Positions 11,868 through 23,890 of a stretch of 64,000 bases of DNA are shown piece by piece; position 1 is the first letter of the stretch; each line of letters opens with the position of its first letter. Both the position numbers and the translations under genes were made by a program. This stretch comes from Mariannaea sp. PMI_226 (Eukaryota; Ascomycota; Sordariomycetes; Hypocreales; Nectriaceae), in the NCBI GenBank assembly GCA_024336345.1, contig JANFOG010000005.1, forward strand, positions 2,356,001 through 2,420,000, in the 5' to 3' direction. The notes beneath the pieces were generated by a model, which worked only from the letters and a program-made list of their open reading frames with translations, ran no database searches and was not told the origin of the DNA.

Positions 11868-14203
11868 GTCGACAGCGCGGCTCAGATGATGCTGGTTGCC
11901 AAATAAACGGATGAGTCGCAGCGGAGTACAAGGCAAAATTGATCAAAGGTCAAAATCAATATTGAAGGCGAAAGAAGCAGTAGCAAGTAAGCGGGCTACT
12001 GGAGGAACGGATGGCACAGATGTTCTCGTATTATACCCAGAGACACTGCTTGATGGAGCCCACGGGCGAGCTAAAGGTCAGACCCCGGTCAGTAGGGATG
12101 CAAGAGGCGTCAGGTGACGAGGAGGCGAAAGAAGCAAATTCAGGTCCTGTAGGGGCCACTAGATATGTAGGCAAGGTCACCTGGCGGAGACGTCAGACAG
12201 GGCTTTTTAGGGAATGAGGAGCGGGCAGGATGATCAATGGCGGGGGGGCGTATGAGGAGTTTTCACGAGTAGGGACGGCGATGAGGAAGCAAGAGGAGGT
12301 GGTGGGGGATAATTAACTAAAGGCACCTGTAATTAGGGAGGCAGCGCAGCTTATTTAGAGGCTGGCCCGTCTGGGATGGAGCCAGGAGCCGTCCATAAAC
12401 AGGGAACGAGGTTACCGTACGTTGAGGCTCCCTTCACCGAAAAAACAAACCGGAGAAGCGAGACGGTGGGCTGGTGCAGATGGAGACAGGGAATTGCGGG
12501 CCAATTGGGGCGGGCATATCAACTGGACGACCGTGTGTTGAAAGCAGTTATTCGAGCCGTGGGAGGCCAAAAGAAATTGCATCTGAAGGCGGTGATGGCG
12601 TCCTAGTGCTGGTAATTTTTCAATGGTCTACTTTGGCCTCGCACCTCACACACCCTCCTTCCCATGCTAAAGACGGTCCATGGGTGCCTGCCTTTATCAT
12701 CTGCCGTTCAGCAATTGGCAGGAGGCGACGGGACTTGGTTGCATGGCTGCATGAAGGATCCACATCACCCACTCGCCTTCGCGGGGGAGCCCAAACAGGC
12801 CCCCCACTGCACCTATCCGGATACCGCCTGTGGTTTGCGAGGGGCTGACTCTGAGCTCTCTTCCAAGTCCACATCCGTATCTCCAAGGAAAATGCCCATA
12901 ACCTACGATGTACATAGAACTGTAGGTATCTACTGCACCGTAATTTACCAGGTCGGGTACCAGGTAGCCCTCATCAGCCATATGCCGAGAATCCTAATGT
13001 TACACAAGCTCAAGGTGGCAGCCTTCGTTGCTCACACCGACTCCACCACAAGCCATCAACATCCCACGTGGATGGCACACCACTGATTCCATTGACAATC
13101 GGGAAGTCAACCGGTCAACTTTTCAAGTGTTTTTCTCGAGTATAGATACCCACCTTACCTGACGTTACCAACATACCGACCACATGTACCTAGTAGGTAG
13201 GTACCTTGTGTATCCATACATCAGGCCATGTTCTGGAAAACGCAAGATGGCCACGAACTCAGGATCAATCTAATCTCATGCCATGCAAGCAAGAATAATG
13301 GGGTCTTTGTCGGACCGACATTAATTTCCTTCACCGGGTGCTCACCTTTTTCCAAAAAGGCCAACAACAACTAGCATGAAGACCACGCCTCTGACTAGTC
13401 AAAGACGTAAAATCTATTATTACGTGACTCCCGTAGTCTACGTATTATGCGCAATGAGAGGAATGCCGTTCTCCAGGCCAGGTTGGGGGCGGGGCAACTC
13501 CTTTCATCAAGAAGCACCTAGTCAAAAACGTCAGGCAATGATAACGCTATGGGCCAGTGGGAGGACCCCGTGGACCGTCGCACGCCGTGTCTCGGAGTGA
13601 GAGCTCACCGACCTCCTATTCTGCATAGTGACGCTGAAACTTGGATAGCTAGCCAACTTGGGAGTGACAGCTGTTCAAATATTCGCAAGACGGAGTATTA
13701 CATGTTTCTAGATAGAAAACAAAGCTTATCTAGAACTGCAGAGCCCGGGTTGAAACTTGGTGCCGATATTGCTCGGCCTGAAGTAAGCTGCATTACCAAC
13801 ACAATCAGCGATTTAAACAGTCACGCCATCTTCCACCAGATTTCCGTTGTTGCTAAATTTATAACCCGGAGATGAATAGAAACGCTCGACTTTACGCAAA
13901 ACAAAAAGTTCCAGTGAATTCAGTAATAAACTACCTCTCAATGTCAAAATCAGACAATCTAAAAAGACGAGAACTCGTGTAAATGCGAATTTATACCGCA
14001 ACGCAAATCATACCAAAATTTCTCTGCTCGGGGTATTCGTAACGTCCATACAACGCCTGATCCAATAGCCTGGATATCATTCATAACCAATAACGTCACA
14101 AGTGCCCTCTTCCAAAACCCTACCCATTATCATACCACTATTTCACCGTCGGACGAAAAAGAACAACAATTGATCAGAGCGGCCATCGTGACTTGGGCGA
14201 CTC
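11868..14203. other. Intergenic, upstream of neutral trehalase
   Basis: No gene recognised. About 2.3 kb separates the trehalase start from the 3' end of the Yippee gene, both on the minus strand. It is expected to hold the trehalase promoter. ORFs such as 12664-13086 plus have no recognisable domain and no family-like motifs. TACCTAGTAGGTAGGTACC-type words lie near 13187-13204. Confidence 0.5.
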
Positions 14204-14956
14204 TCAACGACCTCTCCGTGAGATCATGTTGCTCCTTCGTTTTGCTACAGTCTCCGGGTCCCAAACTCCCGCAAAGATATCCTCGCACTCATCGTCATCG
14301 TCCGAGTCAAAGACAACCTCATCATCGCCGCCATCTTCCTTTTCAACGGTATCACCCGCTTCATCATCACTTTCATTATCACTCTCACTCTCTGGAATGT
14401 CTTCCCAGTTCCGGAATGTCACCACTCTCTCCGTCTCCAAAATGAACTTACCAATCTTATAATGCTGTGATTGCTCCTTAGCGTCTACATATTTCCACCC
14501 TATCTTCGTCCCGCACGATGAGCAGGTAATGTCTGCGACAACATGCCACCCAGTTACTAGCTGGCGGTTCTCGTTCCTGAGCACGCGAATATTCAACAAG
14601 GTCTGCGGGGCTGGTGGCGCTGGCGGAGCAACAAGAAATGCTCTGCCATATCGCCCAGTAAACCCCTTCGAGATAATCTGCGAAGCGAGCGCGAGGTCGG
14701 CCGAGCACGTCGAGCAGCGTATTGTATCAGGCGCAGTACGAGCCAGCCTTTTATTGGTAGTTATCGGTGGTTTCGGAATAGAGCTACCTCTAGGAGGCGA
14801 GCTCTCAGGAGTAGTATCTGGGGATGACGCTGGCGATGCACTTGAGGAGGACGAGGATGAGACGGAGTGGCGACGAGCAAACGGCAGTTTCAGACTAGGA
14901 AGCAAGTAGAGAGGGAAGATGGGCTTGGTAGCTGAGATACCACTCTCGCGGACCAT
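14204..14956 (-). CDS. Yippee-family putative zinc-binding protein
   Basis: Single-exon protein of 250 aa. The central part fits the Yippee/Mis18 zinc fold. Two CxxC knuckles lie at C81/C84 (RCSTC) and C145/C148 (CSSCGTKIGWKY), with the conserved FTGRYGRAFLV, NIRVLRNENRQLVTGWHVVADI and a following YKIGKFILE block. An Ala/Pro insertion (PPAPPAPQ, about 111-118) makes the loop between the knuckles 60 residues instead of about 50. A Ser/Pro-rich N-terminal extension (about 30-65) and a strongly acidic stretch (about 187-227) flank the fold. Animal Yippee proteins are linked to mitotic structures and ubiquitin ligase complexes; the role in filamentous fungi is not established. No signal peptide. 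The start is the only ATG upstream of the fold in this frame. Confidence 0.85.
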   Translation of the reverse strand: MVRESGISATKPIFPLYLLPSLKLPFARRHSVSSSSSSSASPASSPDTTPESSPPRGSSIPKPPITTNKRLARTAPDTIRCSTCSADLALASQIISKGFTGRYGRAFLVAPPAPPAPQTLLNIRVLRNENRQLVTGWHVVADITCSSCGTKIGWKYVDAKEQSQHYKIGKFILETERVVTFRNWEDIPESESDNESDDEAGDTVEKEDGGDDEVVFDSDDDDECEDIFAGVWDPETVAKRRSNMISRRGR

Positions 14957-15620
14957 CTCGGCGGTTCAAGAGCCAAGATATATCTTTGCGCGCTCAAAGT
15001 TTTTAAACTTGCTCGTTTTATGTCGTCTTGTAAGTAGGGCCTGCAAAGACGAGAAGCATGTAATCAGTGAGGCTCCCACGAGTCCCGATAGTGGCGCGAC
15101 AGGAAATCGAGGTCCAAGAATGTCTCTGAATGGCACAAAGGCGACGGGTATCGCGTAAGGAAAGGCAGTATCATATAATATTGAAGGCTGGGGTGCATAT
15201 TTTCTGGCTGGTGCCCGACTTCTACTGGATAGTAACTCAGAAGTCGGTCACTTGCTCACCAGCGGCTGGTGCGGGCGTGATCACCAGCTCCGTTCATGCT
15301 CGGGAAGAGGGTGGAGGGGTAGTAGTGGGGCGATTATTGATAAGAAGCTTAGACATGGAGCTTTTGAGTGTATGCACAGTACGTACTGGCGAAAAATTGA
15401 CATATCATGCGGGAGACAGCCGCCATATCCGAATCCTGCCCCTCGCTCAGAATCGTCATATCCCACAAAGTTGAGCATTGGTTTGTGGTGCAAAAAGCTT
15501 CTGTTAGTTATCATAGATCCTCTTCAAAGGTTTTTTTTCCTAAGCATTCTAGGCAGTCAGATGAAAATTTTCAGTTTTACGGATTTTTATTCCTTGTCTA
15601 CTCTCTCATGAGATGTTACA
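14957..15620. other. Intergenic, Yippee gene to dipeptidase gene
   Basis: About 660 bp with no recognisable gene. It holds the Yippee promoter and the dipeptidase 3' UTR (both genes minus strand). Confidence 0.55.
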
Positions 15621-17292
15621 TTATTCCTGGGGCTCTTCGGCAACATAGTGCAGATAAGCTCCCAACAACTTGATGCCTTCAATGTAGTTGCGCTTGTCTA
15701 GCTTCTCGTTGATAGAGTGCGCGCCATCTGTGGAACTTCCCATTGGGAGCAGGAGCACATTCTTGCCAGTAGCCTCCTCGAAGGTCAGGGTCACAGGAAT
15801 ACTAAAGTTATATATGTCAGCCAACGGACACTAGAGATAGTTTTGAGAGATGTAATTCTTACCTTCCACCCTCCCGAGTGAAGTCGGGCTCAACACCCCA
15901 CACACGCTCCGTAGCTTTAGCAGCAGCAGCAAAGTTCCAGTGCTTGGGCGAAGCCACCCACCACTTGCCACAGTGCTGAGCATAAACCTTCATGGTGTTC
16001 TTGCTCTTGAGCTTAGCAAATTGCTCCTCAACGTACTTGTATACACACTCGTTGGTAGCGTCAATCTCCATGTTGGGGACAGTTCGGATAGAAAACTTTC
16101 CAATAACCTTGGCAGGAATGACAGTCTTGGCTCCAGGAGCGGAAAAGGCACCCTCAATACCGTGGAGGGATAGAGATGGGTATCGCCATCGTCCCATCAG
16201 AGTTCGCTTCTTGTCCTCAAAGATAGTTGTAGTGCTGCCCAAAGACTCATGAAGAGTCTCCATAGTAAAGGCAATTCCGTCGTAAAGACCCTCTTCGTCA
16301 GCGGTGATAGGGGCAACCTGCTCAGCGATACCAGGGATCTGAATATTGCCATCGGTATCGACTAGCGAAGCCATAATTCTGGTCAGGTCGGTCATGGGCT
16401 CCTGGGCAGTGCCACCAAATACACCACTGTGAAGGTCGGCACCAGGTCCAGAGACCTCAATGGAGTAGTAATTGCATCCACGAAGACCGTAGGTCAGGCA
16501 AGGCTTCTCAGTGCCCAGCCAGTAGTTGTCAGAAATGCAGACGGCGTCGGCATCGGCAAAGTACTTCTTGGCCTCTTCCTTGATAAGATCGTCAAGACCC
16601 TCAGAGCCATACTCCTCCATGCCCTCAAAGCACATCAGTAGGTTCACAGGGAAATCAATGCCGGCCTTCTGGTGAGCCTCAATGGCATTGAGCCAGCCTA
16701 GAACGGGGCCCTTATCGTCCGTGGCTCCACGGCCGAACATGCGACCCTTGTCGTCAACGGTGAGCTCAAACGGCTCGGTCGCCCAGCCATCGCTCTTCTC
16801 TGCGGGTTGAACATCATAGTGTCCGTAGACCAAGATAGTTCGCTTGTTCTTATCATTGCCGTATCGTGCAAGGACAACGGGGGGGAGCTCGAGGTACTCC
16901 TTTCCAGGCTGCTTGCCCAGTGGTCGAAGCTCGACGGAGGCACCGAGCTTCTTCAACTCTCCTGCGAGGAACTCGCCCATGCGGACGACGTCTGGGCGAC
17001 GGGCATCATCGGCAGAAATAGAAGGAATGGCAACAGCTTGTCGCAGACGCTCAATGAAGTCATCAGCAGAGCTGTCGACCTGCTTGAAGAAGCCGTCAAG
17101 TTGAGGAGCCATGATTTTTGCTTGATGGGAACGAATGGCGTCTGTAAGATACGATCGAGAGGAGATGGGTTGTATCTGTCGTTGAACACGAGCGACGACT
17201 GACGGTGTTATAGCTGAAAAAGTTCTCCTGGGAAGCAAAGTTGGTATTCGAGGGCAGCACAGAGCTGCCACTTGCAGGATGGTGCGGGGCAT
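15621..17292 (-). CDS. dug1: Cys-Gly metallodipeptidase, M20 family (DUG1/CNDP2 type), with presequence-like N terminus
   Basis: Hydrolyses Cys-Gly and similar dipeptides; in yeast Dug1 works in glutathione breakdown. Two exons, 17292-15863 and 15801-15621, joined by a 61-bp intron that makes [13 protein letters not shown]. Metal and catalytic blocks are visible: [39 protein letters not shown] and the C-terminal [10 protein letters not shown]. The first ATG (17292) gives 536 aa; an internal ATG at 17112 (MAPQLDGFF) gives 476 aa, close to yeast Dug1. The extra 60 residues hold many Arg and Ser and no acidic residue in the first 50, like a mitochondrial presequence. The first ATG has G at -3; the internal one has A at -3 and G at +4. 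The upstream frame beyond 17292 has only a TTG. Both forms may be made. Confidence 0.9.
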
Positions 17293-18464
17293 ATCCAACA
17301 CGCAACACCCGTACACCTGCTCTATTGGGCTGACGAGTGAGGCAACATAACCGTTCAACTCGCCTTATGGCGGGGCAGCTTCCAGTAATCAGTGAGGGCA
17401 ACAACGAGTGACATCGGCTATCCACGGCAGCCAATAGGGCAACTCGCGTAACGATTAGTCAGAGAAATGCCGTTCGAGCAGAATTAGGCACGCTAAGCCG
17501 CTTGTTAGGTTGACTTGATCACATGTCCTCCGTCAACTTTCACACCTTGTTGCCTGAGGTACAAATTGGCTACCTCCTTCACAGAATTTATGTTTTATGG
17601 GGTAAGAATCGGATTAAACTTCTTGCTTTCCGCTTTTTGGGTTCACAGAGAAAGCCCGACGGTGTTCGACCGGATTAGTCACCAAACCGTCTCCTCCGCC
17701 CCTTGCAGGATCTTTAACTCCTCATTGCCCTCTTCGACTCACCGTCCTTCTTGACTTCGTCATCATCAAACGGATATCGAAGGCACCCTCCATCAGAGCA
17801 GCGCACCTTGCTCTTTCGTTCGTGGATCATATAGACGATATTCGCTTGGCTATTTCAACGCGCTCCGTTCCTTTCTTTCGTTCTTTTTTTGTTGCCCCAA
17901 CATCGAGCGATTTCAGTACCGTTGGAATTCGACCCGGCGGACTGTTTGACGTGTTCTTGTGACACCTCTCCCCCTTGTGCATCGTTTGCCTGCCTTGAAG
18001 AGAGCGGCTCGATAAGACGACGGCTAACTATAGATTGCGGAATAGAAGTGGTTGTCATATCGTGGTACTGGGAAGTGAGGTGGATTTTCAGGGTTGTCTT
18101 TCCTTCTGGCTTTTACCAGCTGTACTCCTTATTCATTGCGCCCATTCGCCCTTTTTTTCCACTATTTTCCCTCCAAGTACAATCAGAATTGATTCATTTC
18201 CGTTTATCTTGAGAGTTGAAAGGCACGCGAGTGCAAGAAAGAAAACCAGTCAAAACAAAGAGTGCCTTTTCTCTTTTGCAGACAAACGAACAAGAAAAAG
18301 AAACCTTTTGACTACTACTTACTTAGTGCTATTGTGCGAACGAGTCACTGCAACATCATCTATCATCGCGACTTTCGATATTCTGAAATTTTGGCATTCC
18401 CTACTGCCACTTTTGTTGTTGTGTCCTCGTATTTTACAGAGAGCAATTGGTATCCTTACTCACA
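17293..18464. other. Divergent intergenic region, dug1 / mpe1
   Basis: About 1.2 kb between divergent genes, presumably both promoters and 5' leaders. Pyrimidine-rich tracts and small chance ORFs only; no gene recognised. Confidence 0.55.
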
Positions 18465-20407
18465 ATGACTTCTTCCGTCTTCTTCAAGTTCAAGTCTCAG
18501 AAAGAGCCCACTCGAGTTGAGTTCGATGGCACGGGTATTTCTGTGTTCGAACTCAAGCGAGAAATCATCGTCAAGAGTGGACTAGGTGATGGAACTGATT
18601 TCGATCTCTTCATGTACACCGACGATAACAGCCTAGAATACGATGACGACACAACCATTATCCCAAGGTCAACGACGGTCATAGCCCGACGTCAGCCTGC
18701 CCTCAAGCCTGGTGCAGGCCGTGCTGCTCGTTATGTGTCCGGGAAAATGCCTGTTACTGCCAAGAACGCCGGTCGTAAAGAGCAAGCAACAAAAGCATCT
18801 GCATCGAAACCAAGTTATAATGCTATCAATCAAATGAACAATGCCATGACGGAGGAGGAAAAGATGGCTGCTATGTTTGCGGCTCAAACAGAGCAGTGGT
18901 CTGCCCAACAGGAAGAGATGTCTCAGTAAGTTGAAAAAGAACTTGGGTGTGAAAATAAACGAGTAATACTAATACTTCATATAGTCAAACCCCAGTATTC
19001 AAGCCTGGGTCGAAGCGACCTGCCAATGTCCCAGATCACGACCCTCCAAATGGATATATCTGCTATCGATGTGGGAACAAGGGTCATTGGATTCAACTGT
19101 GCCCTACAAATGATGATCCTGAGTTTGACAACCGACCACGTGTCAAAAGGACGACTGGTATCCCTCGGTCATTTTTGCAGAAGGTCGATAAGTCTGTTGT
19201 TCTGGCACAGACTGAAGGAGATGAGTCGAAGCGCCCTTCCGGCATCATGGTGAATGCTGAAGGTGATTTTGTCATCGCTGAGCCAGACAAGGCTTCTTGG
19301 GAGCAATTTCAGGCCAAGGCAAAGACGTCGTCGACTGCCAAGGCTAATCCGGCTGAGGATAAAGAGATTCAGGAACGGGGGTTGGAGTGTTCAATTGACA
19401 AAAAGATGTTCATAGAACCAATGAAGACACCATGCTGCAAGAAGACCTTTTGTAATGATTGCATAACCAATGCTCTCATTGAAAGCGACTTCATCTGCCC
19501 TGCGTGCCAAACTGAAGGCGTATTGATTGATGACCTTCAGCCGGACGAAGATGCTTCAAAGAAAATACAAGGTTACTTGAAGGAAAAGGAAGCTACCAAG
19601 ACTCCTCCCTTATCACCGAAACCTGTGGACGATATCAAGGTAGAGGAGAAGCCAGAGGAGAAGCTAACCAATGAGACGAAACCTAAATCTGAGATAAAAC
19701 CTAAGGAGGAGTCTGAAGAGAAGCCGAACGATGTCTCATCCAAGGAGAAGTCAAAATCTCCAGCTATTCAACCCGCCACAGCCAAGTCACCGCCATCCGG
19801 ACCCAAAGCGCTCGTTTCCCAGGGTGTCGACAAGCAGGCAAGCAACACCAAGCTGGACGAAATCAATACTAAGAAGCGACCAGCCGACGATATCTTAGAT
19901 AATCCAAGGATTCCTAAGGGTCCCAAGGCTATGCAAAACCAAAACCAACAGAACCAGAACATGGTGCCCAATATGATGAATGGCATGAACGGTATGAACA
20001 TGGGCATGAACAACATGATGTTTGGCGGAATGCCTATGATGCCCAACATGATGGGAATGCCAAACATGGGCAATATGAATATGAATATGGGTATGCCAAT
20101 GATGGGCATGCCCGGTATGATGGGAATGCCTAGTTTCCCAGGTATGGACGGATATGGAGGAATGAACAACTGGGGTATGAATATGAACGGCATGAATCCT
20201 AATATGGGTAATATGAACAACTTCCAGAACGGGGGCATGAGCAGTATGAATGGCATGGGAAATGCTGGTATGAATGGCTTCCAACAGAACAACTTTTCGA
20301 ACAACGGAAGCACGGAAGAGGACGCGTACTTCCGCAAGCCTGTCAACCCTCATCGCCACCAAAATAAGCAGCGACGAGTCCGACCCAGCGACTATCGCGA
20401 GCTGTAA
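18465..20407 (+). CDS. mpe1: Mpe1/RBBP6-like subunit of the cleavage and polyadenylation factor
   Basis: Component of the nuclear machine that cleaves and polyadenylates pre-mRNA. Exons 18465-18925 and 18985-20407, 627 aa. Order of domains: N-terminal DWNN ubiquitin-like domain (about 3-76, starting SSVFFKFKSQKEPTRVEFDG), CCHC zinc knuckle (C180, C183, H188, C193 in CYRCGNKGHWIQLC), then a RING/U-box-like domain (about 289-328, from ECSIDKKMF to CPACQ). A Lys/Glu/Pro-rich linker follows. Residues about 470-590 are an extreme Met/Asn/Gly low-complexity region, and the end is basic (HRHQNKQRRVRPSDYREL). Yeast Mpe1 is shorter (about 440 aa) and lacks so large a Met-rich part. The start MTSSVFF matches the usual DWNN beginning; an in-frame GTG codon at 18447 was not used. 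Confidence 0.92.
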
Positions 20408-21143
20408 GCCAAGTGCTGGCTATGGCTCTGTTCGCTTTCATCATTGCTGTTCATAACTACCTGTTCTCTTTTCTTGCCCTCGTTTCTTTTTTTTTTCAAC
20501 AACCCGGACATTCAGCACATTTTCATGGAACCCAGCTTCATGGCAAACGGGAGGTCATCTTCATTGGATTGGATGGAGTTTGAGGATAGGGATTCGGCGG
20601 TTTACTCGTTTTCCTGCACACGTTCGCCGGGCCTGGCGACATGGCGTTACAGGTGTGTCGGTCAAGAAATTTCGACATTGGGAGGTTATCATGCATTATT
20701 TTCATTTCCAATTTTTTATGTAATTAGTCTAGGTTTCTGGAATAGGAGGGAACAGGTCCGCGAAGGACCATTGACCCCTTAGGGAGGAGAACAGCGAGAT
20801 GTTCTCCAGATGGCGAAATCACACAAGTGGCCAGTGTACCTGAAGAGGTTACTTGAAGATAGTGGCCAGCCTACACCTATACAATCAAAAACATTACTAC
20901 ATGGCAGTTACTGAGCGAGCGTAACTGTGCACACCCTACATTACCATTTAGAAACCAATAAAGATGCTTTCGATATCAACTCCGCGCGTCCATGCTAACT
21001 GACTCCCTTTGTTCGTGATACTTTATATCTTCTTTGGTCCTCATGTCCCAAATCCCAAAAACAAATAGAAAAATTAATGGTGGTATGCTCATTGCCTCGA
21101 TCATTATTCTGGTGAGAATCCTTTCTGTATTTATACCATCCAT
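20408..21143. other. Intergenic between convergent mpe1 and get3
   Basis: About 740 bp of 3' flanks. No gene recognised; a T-rich tract lies near 20488-20497. Confidence 0.55.
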
Positions 21144-22238
21144 CTACTGCGGGGGAACGTAAGGCGTAACAAGCATCTCGCTGAACTTCTCCAACTTTTC
21201 CTTGCCGCGCACCTCCTCGACTAGCAAAGGCATCTTGACAACGTTGAAATCCTCGGCGTACAGCTCCTCATACTGATCGAGGTACTTGCGCTGCATCTTG
21301 CGACGAGCACCACACTGGTCACAAGTGTTGTCCTGCTTGGGGAATAATAGCTGGTTGACAACAATGGTGTGGGTATCGATGCCGTAGCCGGCCAACTCCT
21401 GGATCATACGCTCCGTCTCGTACAGGCTGAGGAACTCAGCAATGCAAACGCAGACAAAGGTGGTGAGATCGGCGTCCTGGAATTGGGTGTTGACTTCGGA
21501 GATGGTCTCTCGCAGGGACTCGAGCTTCTCGGTCATCTCGGTGAGGTTCTGGCCGTTTGGCAAGGTGCCGTTGCCACCGAGGAAGCCATTAAGGAGCGGG
21601 CCATACTGGGAAGAAAGCTGGGAGATCTTGGCCAGAGCCTTTTCGAGAACGGAGGGGAACTGCAGGAAGCGCAGTGTGTGGCCGGTAGGGGCAGTGTCGA
21701 AAATGATGGTCTCGTAGGAGAGGGACTTGACCTGCTTGAGGACTTCGGCGAATGACATGGCCTCATCGATACCAGGGATCTAGAAAACTCTTGTGTTAGA
21801 AAAAAACCAATACCATCGAAGTTTTTGTAGCATATTGGGGAGCCAATAACTAACCGCAAAAGCGAGATCCTGGACCATGCCGCCAAGTCCACCACCCATA
21901 GCATTGACATCGTCAGCCTCATTCTGGCCGGCCAGGAGATCCTGCATGCTTCCATTGGGGTCAATCTCCATGGCGCTCAGATTATCAAATCCGTTGACGA
22001 GACGCGCCTCCTTGCCAAACTTCTGGGAGAAGGCATCGGAAAGGTTGTGGGCAGGGTCGGTAGAGATGAGGAGGACAGAGCGGCGGACTTTGGCGAGCTG
22101 GATGGCGAGTGAGCAAGAGGTAGTGGTCTTTCCGACACCTCCCTTTCCGCCGACGAAGATCCAGCGAAGACTGCGCTGGTCGAGAATAGACTGGAGCGAG
22201 GGCTCGAGGGCGTCCTCGGAGGTAATTGCGACGGACAT
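21144..22238 (-). CDS. get3: Get3 ATPase (ArsA/TRC40 family), tail-anchored protein targeting
   Basis: Cytosolic ATPase that shields tail-anchored membrane proteins and hands them to the Get1/Get2 receptor at the ER. Exons 22238-21855 and 21779-21144 with a 75-bp intron (GTTAGT donor), 339 aa, the normal length. Visible motifs: deviant Walker [13 protein letters not shown], switch [13 protein letters not shown], switch [17 protein letters not shown], and the CDQC pair that binds the zinc joining the dimer. The splice restores [14 protein letters not shown], which matches the family. The start MSVAITSED is the first ATG in frame before the ATPase domain. It is divergent from the hydroxyisourate hydrolase gene across 1.65 kb. 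Confidence 0.95.
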
Positions 22239-23890
22239 GGCAGCGGGGTATCGAGAGAGGGACAGGGGAGGGGGGGAGAGAAGAGAGAGAAGACAAAAGA
22301 CAAGGAGAAAGGAAGAGAAGTTTGAGGCGAGCGAAAAGACAGAAATCGCCAGAAGATCAGTTGTTGGCGGATTCTCGGCCAGATACGATAATAGACAAAA
22401 GTATTCGCTAACAAACCGTTGGGCCAAGATGGCGTTGAGTGTGTTTCCAGTAGCCTCTCGGTATCTTCTAGAAGCCTGCAGTTCTTGGTGGAGTTGCAAA
22501 AGTGGGCTGAAATGAGGGACACAGAGGGACAGAGAGGGAGGGGTCAAAAAACGGTCAACGTAAGTGGACAAAAATAAATGCCATCACATGCTCGATAGCT
22601 TCCAGGCCGAGTGCCTGCATTATTTTATCATATTACGTTTCTTTGAATCTCGAGTTGAATGTCGTCGTGGCGAACAACCACATTTTTTCTCAGCCACCCC
22701 CGGCATTAATCCGCCAGTCCCCTAAAATACAAGGAATCGGTACTTTGACGTAGACACCACACTTCAACACGCTCACACTATGCAATCCAGGGTTGCATAC
22801 GTAGGGCGTGTGTAGCTTGGCTGTTAGATGTAGGACCTTTGAAGAAGTCCTTTGGTTCCTCAGCTCGGCCCCGGCCAGCAACAAGGAACCCCGCAACAAG
22901 TCAGTCCTACGTTAATTACGACCTCAGCTCACTCGCATCTCCTCCGCCCACTATCTCTCTGACCCGTCAGCGGAGTCTTCTACCAGGCTTTCAGGCTAGG
23001 GTTATTCGTACCATGTGCTATGTAGACTATTAGGTGGTTCGCCCGCCTCGGGCTTCAGTGGGGTTACGGCGAACGGCGACAAGCGACTCGTCACGGTGGC
23101 GGTAGTTGAAATCGGTGATGGGTGAACCGCGAAATGAAACCGTCGACACAAATTTCGCAAGTTAATAAATGCTCAAGTCAAACAAGCCAAATCGGGGAGC
23201 AAGATTCAAGCAAGAATACCTATTGCAGCAAGGGGACAATAGCAGGCTCCTTCAGCATTGGACTTGGCCCTGTGCTGACGGGGGGGCTCAGCTGAACCAG
23301 GTACCACAGCAACATTTCATTGTGGCGCCCAATTGCCAGCCTCACATATTAATAGACTCCCTCAATAGGGACAGCTGTTTTTCTGTGTTTGTACTGGCCC
23401 GCACAGGGCTGGCCATGCTTCTTTTACCAAGTTCTCTGGTAGGGTAGAGCGGTCTTGTTGCCTCAGTCCTACAATAAGGTGAGGTACCCTACCGCAGGCC
23501 CAAGTAAGAGGACCTACCTACATAACATGTCTGCTCCGCCTCCTTCGCTTCCCTCTGCTGCCAACCTGTATTATTCCCTGCCTCTTTATTTTCATCATCC
23601 CTTTCCTTGGACATTCACGACAAGTGCAAAGGAATAAAAAAATATTAAAGCGTATGTAAGAACCTCAACACATCGTCCTTTTCCTTGCCGTCATCGTTCG
23701 CTCAGTCTCTTCTTCACCTCCCCAAGAACAGCAGCAACAACAGCAGCAGCATCCCCCACAGTACGATTCCTTCCACCATACCTCCCGGGCCCCACTGTTG
23801 ACGTCAAATCCCAGTCGCATCCGCAACCTCCCAAGACACAACGTTCACCAAGACATATCGTGCACAATACACACACACAATTTCGCTACC
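22239..23890. other. Divergent intergenic region, get3 / hydroxyisourate hydrolase
   Basis: 1.65 kb with no recognised gene; expected to hold two promoters. The last 90 bases before 23891 stay open in the frame of the downstream gene (from a TTG at 23798) but contain no ATG. Confidence 0.5.

Noticed and set aside
11868..11936. N-terminal extension of neutral trehalase beyond MATSSNH
   Set aside because: The upstream open frame begins with TTG, not ATG; the chosen ATG gives the usual length and N terminus.
19768..20362. Hydrophobic or His-rich minus-strand ORFs inside mpe1
   Set aside because: They are the complement of the Met/Asn/Gly repeat region, giving Ile/Phe/Pro or His/Val strings by composition alone.
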